Source: JAGNLM01 sp964439835 | Lineage (GTDB): Bacteria > Pseudomonadota > Gammaproteobacteria > JAABTG01 | Length of the DNA: 53,208 nt | Reading direction: 5' to 3' | NCBI GenBank assembly: GCA_964439835.1 | Contig: CAYTPQ010000019.1 | Coordinates: 1-53,208, forward strand | In this document: in pieces, positions 48,701 through 53,208 of the stretch | Position numbering within the stretch: position 1 is the stretch's first letter | Layout: each line of letters begins with the position of its first letter | Program-made: the position numbers and the translations under genes | Notes under the pieces: generated by a model | Told to the model about the DNA's origin: nothing | Database searches by the model: none | What the model saw: only the letters and a program-made list of their open reading frames with translations

Positions 48701-49698
48701 TCTACGCCATTCGTGCCCTCCTTCTTCGCGATCGCCACGGTCACCGCCGGCGCCCCGTTGGCCTCCGCGGGGTGCTTGCCCGAGGGCGCGGTGTAGTACT
48801 CGACAATCTGGCTCGTGTCCTCCGGCTCCTGGGTAACCCGGGCCACGTCGCGCACGTACACCGGTACGTCGTTGCGGATGCCGACCACTAGTCGGGCGAT
48901 GTCCTCGGGGTTACGCAGAAAGGCGCCGGTGACCACGCTGTAGTGGGTGTCCGAGGACTCGACGTCGCCAGCCCGCTGCTCGGCGTTGGCCGTGCGGATG
49001 GTGTTGGCGACCTGGTCCAGGCTGATGCCGTAGCCCGAGAGTCGCTCCGGGAACACCTCCACCCGCACCTGGTCGGCCCGCCCGCCAACGATGAACCCCT
49101 GGCCGGTATTCGGGATCTCCTTCAACGCCTGCAGCACGTCGAGGGCGAGCTTGCGCAGGGCGCTGTCGTCCACGTCCCGCGACCACAGGGTCAGCGTCAC
49201 CACCGCGACGTCGTCGATGCCCTTCGGCTTGACCAGGGGCGGCATCACCCCCGGGGGCATCTTGTCCATATTGGACTGGATCTTGTCGTGGACCTTGACG
49301 ATCGAGGGCCCCAGGTCCTCGCCGACGAAGAACTGCACCGTGACCACGCCCTGGCCGCGCTGGCTCGCGGAGTAGACGTGCTCGACGCCCGGGATCTCGC
49401 TCATCAGGCGTTCCAGCGGCTCGATGGTGAGCGTCGAGACCTGGGCCGCGGATGCACCCGGGTACTGGACGAAGATGTCCACCATCGGCACCGAGATCTG
49501 GGGGTCCTCCTGCCGCGGCGTGACGGCAAGCCCGAGCAGGCCCGTGAACAGCATCGCCATGAACAGCAGGGGCGAGAGCGGCGAGTTGATGAAGGCCCGG
49601 GTCACGCGCCCGGCAATGCCGAGGTCCTCCTCCGGGATCGGGGCGGCGGGGGCGCCCGGGCGGGCGTGGGGAGGAGGGGCGTCAGGGTGCTCAGCCAT
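45736..49698 (-). CDS. RND-family efflux pump permease with long C-terminal tail
   Basis: RND permeases export substrates from the inner membrane or periplasm using the proton gradient. The protein has the first membrane segment near residues 40-60, two large periplasmic loops, and the proton-relay Asp pair D440-D441 in GILVDDAIVVVENI. The second half repeats the layout with LGIVPGHWLLGAEFTATSMIGWIALAGIIVRNS (by position). Typical permeases end near 1030-1080. This one runs to 1320, adding about 238 residues that are Pro/Ala-rich with one amphipathic stretch. It follows the adaptor gene by 104 nt. No outer-membrane factor gene is in view. Confidence 0.92.
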   Translation of the reverse strand: MAEHPDAPPPHARPGAPAAPIPEEDLGIAGRVTRAFINSPLSPLLFMAMLFTGLLGLAVTPRQEDPQISVPMVDIFVQYPGASAAQVSTLTIEPLERLMSEIPGVEHVYSASQRGQGVVTVQFFVGEDLGPSIVKVHDKIQSNMDKMPPGVMPPLVKPKGIDDVAVVTLTLWSRDVDDSALRKLALDVLQALKEIPNTGQGFIVGGRADQVRVEVFPERLSGYGISLDQVANTIRTANAEQRAGDVESSDTHYSVVTGAFLRNPEDIARLVVGIRNDVPVYVRDVARVTQEPEDTSQIVEYYTAPSGKHPAEANGAPAVTVAIAKKEGTNGVEVANAILGRLETLKGVLIPDNVNVAITRNYGETANDKVNELIAKLFKATGFVFILVLLAFRALRPALVVLLVIPVVILFTVFSAFIMGYTVDRVSLFALIFSIGILVDDAIVVVENIYRRWLEEGNTSSEVAVDAVREVGNPTIIATFTVVAALLPMGFVTGMMGPYMEPIPALGSVAMIFSLIAAFMFTPWWAMRLKPSMAYLHKAEKREHETSERLERLFRGILIPLIHHRSKRILFRVALWGSLVLALFMFYTKWVTVKMLPLDNKPEFSVVINMPEGTALPVTANLTRRLAEMVRDQIPEVTAIQTYVGTAKPFDFNGMVRHYYLRNKPWQAEIQVQLTHKTKRHLTSHDLAVKARELLTEPARAAGARIQVVEMPPGPPVLQTVVAEVHGPDTSTRRRFAADMTDIFEGAPNLGDVDNYMEDPYYYWRFEVDTEKAVRRGISVDTINRNLSMAMGNFTLGDIKTGRTLEPTNIVIQVPLALRAQINRLSDLPIPTAMGNTVPLAELGRFVRVPEDFTIFHKDLRPVEYVTAESVGRLAAPIYGMLQVEELLESYRSPDGHPVSGSFVGPPASNMQSGFEWAGEWTVTYETFRDLGIAFAAALVLIYILVVWEFGNFRVPALIMAPIPLTLLGIVPGHWLLGAEFTATSMIGWIALAGIIVRNSILLVDFSIHAIRRGVSVEESVIQACKTRTRPIMITALALVAGSSVILGDPIFKGMAISLAFGVMVSTVLTLVVIPLGCVSAEDSLRQLAFAAPDGSPGPTAAPSQAAPQPEAAPAHPAIAAARQRAEGLVSGVWARLLALLRGLGARVSGLARGLRGGLPVPRRPAPSDTPATPAGAVAPHRPAPSAPPARTARPAPVPQAPRKGSGAAAGSASPAVRPLRGVGARPAVAANEPMHGPRPVPGAVTPATGTGDGTAARPPQAPAAPTPAPQPPSARPALSAVPSGADGARKAGAQRKRRGIRLKADMPGVEEEPPGAERG

Positions 49699-49802
49699 GG
49701 TCGCTCACGTTCGGGGCCGCTGCCCCCGTTCCCGAAAAGGTCAGCGGGCCTCCCGGGGAGGGCCGCCGCATTCGCTGTGCCCCCGGGGAGGACGCGCGGC
49801 CT

Positions 49803-50999
49803 TCAATAGCCGGGCGCGGGCGCACCCGAGTAGGGTGGGCCGGTTGGGCCCGGTGTGGGGTTCCACCCCGCCGCTCCCTTGTCGGCCTCGATGAAGACCA
49901 TCTCCCCCGGCTGGAGGCCCGACAGCACCGTCGTGTGGTAGGCGTCGACGCGCTCACCCAGACGGACGATGCGCAGCTCCTTCTTGTTCTCGTCCCGGAC
50001 CACGTAGACCATCGGCAGGCTCCCGCGCTGGATGATCGCCGCGTTGGGTACCACCAGGACCGTACGCACCGGGGCGTCCACGTCGGGGATCATGACCTCG
50101 GCGTACATCCCCGGGGCCGCCGGCGCTGAGGTGGGCAGGTCGAGCTTGACCCGGACGGTGTGACGCTGGGGGTCGGCCATGGGGAATATCTGGGCGACGC
50201 GGACGTCGACCCAGGTGTTGCGGATGTCCAGCTTCGCCCGCAGCCACATCCCGTCCCGCACGCCAGGCATCAGCCGCGCGGGGACCTCCACCTGGACCTG
50301 GAGGTAGTGGGTGTCCGCGAAGCTGAGCAGCGGCTGACCCGGCTGTACCGTGTCCCCGACCTCGACGAACTTCTTCACGATCATCCCATCGAAGGGCGCG
50401 ATCGACTTGGCGTCCCGGAACTTGGCCTCGACCTGCTCGAGCTGGGACACGGCCTTCAGGTACGCGTTGCGGGCCTGCTCGATCTGGATGCCCCGCCCGT
50501 ACAGGTCGACCGAACGCTCCATGGCGGGATTGCCCTGGCCCATCATGCTGCCCATCGGGCGCGTCACGAACTGGTCAAAGAGGGAGGGCATGCCCATGCC
50601 GGGCATCTGGGAGGGGGACTGGCGCTGGGGGGCGAACAGCTCGCGCTCGTACTGGATGCCGGCGTTGCGCATACCCGCCTCGGCATCCCGCAGCGAAGCC
50701 AGGGCGGCCTGCTGCTGGGCGCGCAGTTCCTTGTCGTCGAGCTCCGCCAGGCGCGTGCCTTCCTTGAAGGAGTCGCCCTCGGTGCCCGCCAGGAATATCA
50801 CCCGCCCCGGCAGCTGGGCCGCCAGGGTGACCTCCTTGTAGGGGACGACCGTGCCGCCGAGGGTGACGGTGGCCTGGGTGCTGCGGGCGTCCACGGGTAC
50901 CACGCGCCCGCCGCCCACGCTGTACCCCTGGGCCAGGACGCTCGTGGCGAGCACCGTGGCCAGGAGTGCCCCCGACACCGCAGCCATTCGGAAACCCAT
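49803..50999 (-). CDS. RND efflux periplasmic adaptor (membrane fusion protein)
   Basis: The 398-residue adaptor would bridge the RND permease to an outer-membrane channel. It has a signal sequence (about 1-23, LATSVLA-QG). The beta-barrel/lipoyl halves lie around GRVIFLAGTEGDSFKEGTRLAELDD and IAPFDGMIVKKFVEVGDTVQPGQPL, flanking a helical hairpin. Between residues 125 and 160 the hairpin carries a Met-rich insert (MPGMGMP, PMGSMMGQ; seven Met). The ATG at 50997-50999 has a GAGGG 8 nt upstream; a GTG at 51032 is the alternative. It lies between the SCP2 gene and the pump. Confidence 0.9.
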   Translation of the reverse strand: MGFRMAAVSGALLATVLATSVLAQGYSVGGGRVVPVDARSTQATVTLGGTVVPYKEVTLAAQLPGRVIFLAGTEGDSFKEGTRLAELDDKELRAQQQAALASLRDAEAGMRNAGIQYERELFAPQRQSPSQMPGMGMPSLFDQFVTRPMGSMMGQGNPAMERSVDLYGRGIQIEQARNAYLKAVSQLEQVEAKFRDAKSIAPFDGMIVKKFVEVGDTVQPGQPLLSFADTHYLQVQVEVPARLMPGVRDGMWLRAKLDIRNTWVDVRVAQIFPMADPQRHTVRVKLDLPTSAPAAPGMYAEVMIPDVDAPVRTVLVVPNAAIIQRGSLPMVYVVRDENKKELRIVRLGERVDAYHTTVLSGLQPGEMVFIEADKGAAGWNPTPGPTGPPYSGAPAPGY

Positions 51000-51055
51000 C
51001 CGGGCACCCTCGCGGTCAACGGGCCGGGGCACGGACCCCCGGCCTCAGGCCCAGA

Positions 51056-51457
51056 TCACGCCGTGACGCGCCCCATGACGGTGAAGCTCTTGATAAAGGG
51101 CCCGGTCATCCGCGGGTCCTTCACCATCGCCTTGTAGTCACCGACCTCGAACTTGATCTTGCGCGTCGTGTAGGCGACGCCGAGGCCCATCATGCTCAGC
51201 CCCTTCTGCATCCAGGTCGCCCAGCTCTCCGGGCTTGCCCGCATGTCCCAGTTCAGGCTCTCGCCGTTGTAAGCGCCGGCGTGCGTCACCTTGCCGTTCT
51301 GCACCACCAGCACGCCCCGGGGCTTCGGCTCGCCGTCGAACCCGTAAGCCACGTTCGAGTTGAAACCGATCTTCTCCAGGGCGGCGCCCAGCTCCGGCTC
51401 CGCGTTCCAGGCTTCGCCGTAGGCCTTCATCCACGCATCCGAGAACAGCTCTGCCAT
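51056..51457 (-). CDS. SCP2 sterol-binding-domain protein
   Basis: The 133-residue protein matches the size and pattern of small SCP2-domain proteins. It has an N-terminal helix (LFSDAWMKAYGEAWNAEPEL), a central beta region with GVLVVQNGKVTHAGAYNG, a helix SPESWATWMQKGLSMMGLGVA, and FEVGDYKAMVKDPRMTGPFIKSF at the end (cited in part). SCP2 domains bind hydrophobic ligands such as lipids. It is first in the unit that continues with the adaptor and RND pump (57 nt gap), hinting that the pump handles a hydrophobic substrate. Confidence 0.75.
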   Translation of the reverse strand: MAELFSDAWMKAYGEAWNAEPELGAALEKIGFNSNVAYGFDGEPKPRGVLVVQNGKVTHAGAYNGESLNWDMRASPESWATWMQKGLSMMGLGVAYTTRKIKFEVGDYKAMVKDPRMTGPFIKSFTVMGRVTA

Positions 51458-51652
51458 CGGTCTATCTCCTCAATGCCGACTCGTCAGACGCGGGCTGCGT
51501 CGCGGTCGAACAGACGGTGGGACAGAACACTCCAGAAACGAACGGGGCGACGCGGTACCGCGAGCGGTTGGCCACGGGAGGGCCAGGGCGAGCACGACGG
51601 CCCACGGGTACATGGCCCGTGCGGGCTTTTCACGACGTCCCGGATGGCGGTC

Positions 51653-51681
51653 AAATTAATGTATCCAGGGGGCGTTTTCAA
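51653..51681 (-). promoter_or_regulatory. Candidate sigma70 promoter of the SCP2-RND unit
   Basis: On the minus strand TTGAAA (51676-51681) and TAATTT (51653-51658) are separated by 17 nt, overlapping the end of plsC. The -35 is a 5/6 match and the -10 a weak 3/6. This AT-rich patch stands out in the 220-nt gap 51458-51677. A CACGGG/CCCGTG stem follows in the leader at about 51597-51617. Confidence 0.4.
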
Positions 51682-52472
51682 TGGGGCCCGGGGCCCTGGA
51701 TCCGGGCCATGGTGCCCTCGATCCAGGCCTCCACGTCGGCCAGGATCTCGCTCGCCCGGCGCCCCGCGGCGGGTACCGGCGGCCCGACCACCAGCTGCAC
51801 CGTACCCGGGTACTTGCGCAGGCTGCGCCGCGGCCAGAACTGGCCGGCGTTGTGGGCCACAGGGACCACCGCTATCCCCGTGCGCTCGGCGAGCAGGGCC
51901 CCGCCCGCGTGGTAGCGCCCGCGCTTGCCCGGGGGCATCCGGGTGCCTTCGGGGAAGATCACCACCCAGACGCCGCGCGAGAGGCGGTCGGCGCCCTGCG
52001 CGATCACCTGGTCCATGGCCCGGCGCCCGGCGCGCCGGTCGATGGCGATCGGCTCCAGGATCGCGAGACCCCAGCCGAACAGCGGGATCCACAGGAGCTC
52101 TCGCTTCAGGACCCAGGTCTGGGGCCGGAACAGGGCCTGCAGCGCGATGGTCTCCCAGGCCGACTGGTGCTTGGCCATCACGATCGATGGGGTCGCCGGG
52201 ATGTGCTCGGCCCCCTCGACCTGGTAGCGCAGCCCGCAGGTCTTCTCCAGCCACCAGAGGTTGAAGTGGGCCCAGCGGCTGACCAGGCGGTAACGGGTCG
52301 GAAGGGGCAGGGGGAAGGTCAGGAGGGCGAACGGCGCGAACAGCAGGAGCGAGACCTGCTGCCCCACCAGGAAGACGAGGGAGCGGAGCAGCACGACGCC
52401 GGACCGGCTGGCGGCGCGGGTCTCCGGGTGGCCCCCACCCCCGGTCCCTTCGGTCGCGGGCTGCTCGCTCAC
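51678..52472 (-). CDS. plsC: 1-acyl-sn-glycerol-3-phosphate acyltransferase
   Basis: PlsC makes phosphatidic acid by acylating lysophosphatidate at the inner membrane. The 264-residue protein has an N-terminal hydrophobic anchor (about 25-55). The acyltransferase motif I is KHQSAWE (His102, with Glu107 at the position usually Asp), and motif III is FPEGTR (173-178). This HX4E variant is common in the gammaproteobacterial group. GTG at 52470-52472 overlaps the gmhB stop by 4 nt. gmhB-plsC is a frequent pair. Confidence 0.92.
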   Translation of the reverse strand: MSEQPATEGTGGGGHPETRAASRSGVVLLRSLVFLVGQQVSLLLFAPFALLTFPLPLPTRYRLVSRWAHFNLWWLEKTCGLRYQVEGAEHIPATPSIVMAKHQSAWETIALQALFRPQTWVLKRELLWIPLFGWGLAILEPIAIDRRAGRRAMDQVIAQGADRLSRGVWVVIFPEGTRMPPGKRGRYHAGGALLAERTGIAVVPVAHNAGQFWPRRSLRKYPGTVQLVVGPPVPAAGRRASEILADVEAWIEGTMARIQGPGPH

Positions 52473-53029
52473 GACCCGGGCCCCGGGACGGCGGTGGGTG
52501 ATAGCAGGTCCGAGACCACGGCGGCCAGGTCGTCGTAGACCGGCACGCCAACCGGCTGCCCTCGCTCGGCCAGGGTCCGGCGGCCCTTGCCCGTGCGGAC
52601 CAGGATCGGCCGCGCGCCGGCGGCCAGGGCGGCCTCCACGTCGCGCATGGAGTCGCCGATTGCGGGCACGCCGGCGAGCGAGACCCGCAGGCGGGCGGCG
52701 ATCTCGATCAGCAACCCCGGCTTCGGCTTGCGGCAGGCGCAGTCGTCCTGGGGCCGGTGGGGGCAAAAGAAGATGGCGTCGATGCTGCCGCCGACCTCGG
52801 CCAGCTGGCTGCGCATCCGCTCGTGGATGGCGTGCAGGGTCTCCACGTCGAACAGGCCGCGCCCGACGCCGGACTGGTTGGTGGCGACGACCACCCGATA
52901 GCCGGCCCGGTTGAGGCGCGCGATGGCCTCGAGGCTGCCCGGGATTGGCCGCCACTCCGCCGGCGACCTGATGTGTGCGTCGGAGTCCTGGTTGATGACG
53001 CCGTCGCGGTCGAGGATCACGAGGTGCAC
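52469..53029 (-). CDS. gmhB: D-glycero-beta-D-manno-heptose 1,7-bisphosphate 7-phosphatase
   Basis: GmhB removes the C7 phosphate in ADP-heptose synthesis for lipopolysaccharide core. The 186-residue HAD phosphatase starts MHLVILDRDGVINQDSD with the catalytic Asp pair (D7, D9). It has the TNQSGVGRG motif II, the zinc loop FFCPHRPQDDCACRKPKPG and the metal-binding GDSMRDVEAA. The start is GTG at 53027-53029. It is translated together with plsC. glyQS, often upstream, is not seen in the 179 nt left in the window. Confidence 0.94.
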   Translation of the reverse strand: MHLVILDRDGVINQDSDAHIRSPAEWRPIPGSLEAIARLNRAGYRVVVATNQSGVGRGLFDVETLHAIHERMRSQLAEVGGSIDAIFFCPHRPQDDCACRKPKPGLLIEIAARLRVSLAGVPAIGDSMRDVEAALAAGARPILVRTGKGRRTLAERGQPVGVPVYDDLAAVVSDLLSPTAVPGPGS

Positions 53030-53139
53030 GCTCGGCTTACCTCCCTCGCAGCGCGGATACTGGGTCGGTGTACCGAACCCCTCCGAGCCTGTGAAGAAAT
53101 CAACTGCCGCTCTGCTGAGTGGCAGGATCCCGGTGCGGC

Positions 53140-53208
53140 CCCGCGGGACACGCCGTGAATACGTCCCTGCAGGCTCGGATGCCGCCTTGCTCGGGCGGGC
53201 TGTCCTGC
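53140..53208. repeat. Dispersed repeat, copy 2 (cut by window end)
   Basis: From CCCGCGGGACACGCCG onwards (53140-53187) this segment matches 13720-13767 with only a few changes, including ACGTCCCTG and AGGCTCG. The window ends before a second arm could be seen. Just upstream, GCCTGTGAAGAAAT at about 53088-53101 resembles the outer flank of the repeat at 43378 (its complement reads GGCTGTGAAGAAAT), so fragments of two repeat families lie next to each other here. Confidence 0.75.

Noticed and set aside
45604..48891. A plus-strand open frame of about 1095 codons opposite the RND pump
   Set aside because: It mirrors the RND gene codon by codon and its product is a repetitive Arg/Gly/Asp/His sequence with no domain. 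The RND frame has conserved motifs throughout.

Overview
This window is a GC-rich stretch (roughly two thirds G+C by eye, strong G/C preference at third codon positions) of a gammaproteobacterial chromosome. The gene content and order fit a chromosomal backbone of a Chromatiales/Ectothiorhodospiraceae-like, possibly sulfur-oxidising, lineage. Evidence is the tuf-S10-spc-alpha ribosomal cluster, a gatCAB operon divergent from mreBCD-mrdA-rodA-mltB-dacA, the rho/trxA/rhlB trio, lptM-lysA, a glnA-DUF4124-ntrBC nitrogen block, and ppx/hemB. The lineage call is inference; no rRNA gene is present to settle it.

Layout. 1-13.6 kb: end of tuf, then rpsJ to rplQ with secY, rpmJ and rpoA, all on the + strand, ending in a hairpin terminator. 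13.7-14.6 kb: a repeat and a SAM hydroxide adenosyltransferase. 14.7-17.9 kb (minus): gatCAB for tRNA-dependent amidation. 18.0-26.1 kb (plus): the rod-shape and peptidoglycan cluster mreBCD, mrdA, rodA, mltB, dacA, then an OsmC-like gene. 26.7-30.7 kb: a CinA-like molybdopterin-binding-fold protein, a TauE/SafE transporter, a gene remnant, rho and trxA. 30.8-41.5 kb: rhlB, a carboxylesterase, lptM-lysA, glnA, a DUF4124 protein, ntrB-ntrC and ppx. 41.7-53 kb (almost all minus): hemB, a Met-rich membrane coiled-coil protein, an orphan ParA-like ATPase, a DUF4412-like periplasmic protein, a four-gene SCP2/adaptor/RND-pump/secreted-protein unit, then plsC and gmhB.

How genes work together. The nitrogen block carries a complete visible regulatory circuit. 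Two helically phased NtrC-type dyads and a -24/-12 (sigma54) promoter lie in front of glnA. A consensus NtrC dyad plus a second -24/-12 element lie in front of ntrBC, so NtrC probably controls both glutamine synthetase and its own synthesis. The cell-wall genes overlap or nearly touch (mreC/mreD, mrdA/rodA, rodA/mltB) and are probably co-transcribed.

The least ordinary feature is the intergenic DNA. All five convergent gene junctions contain a palindromic repeat, of at least three unrelated sequence types, while the four divergent junctions have none of comparable size. One family, present four times, has arms built from a 9-nt periodic unit of the form CACRGAGNN. No CRISPR array, phage, IS element, tRNA or rRNA gene was seen. 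I did not find a clearly novel multi-gene system. The best candidates for something undescribed are the repeat families, the RND pump unit with its very long C-terminal tail, and the ParA/Met-rich membrane protein neighbourhood.
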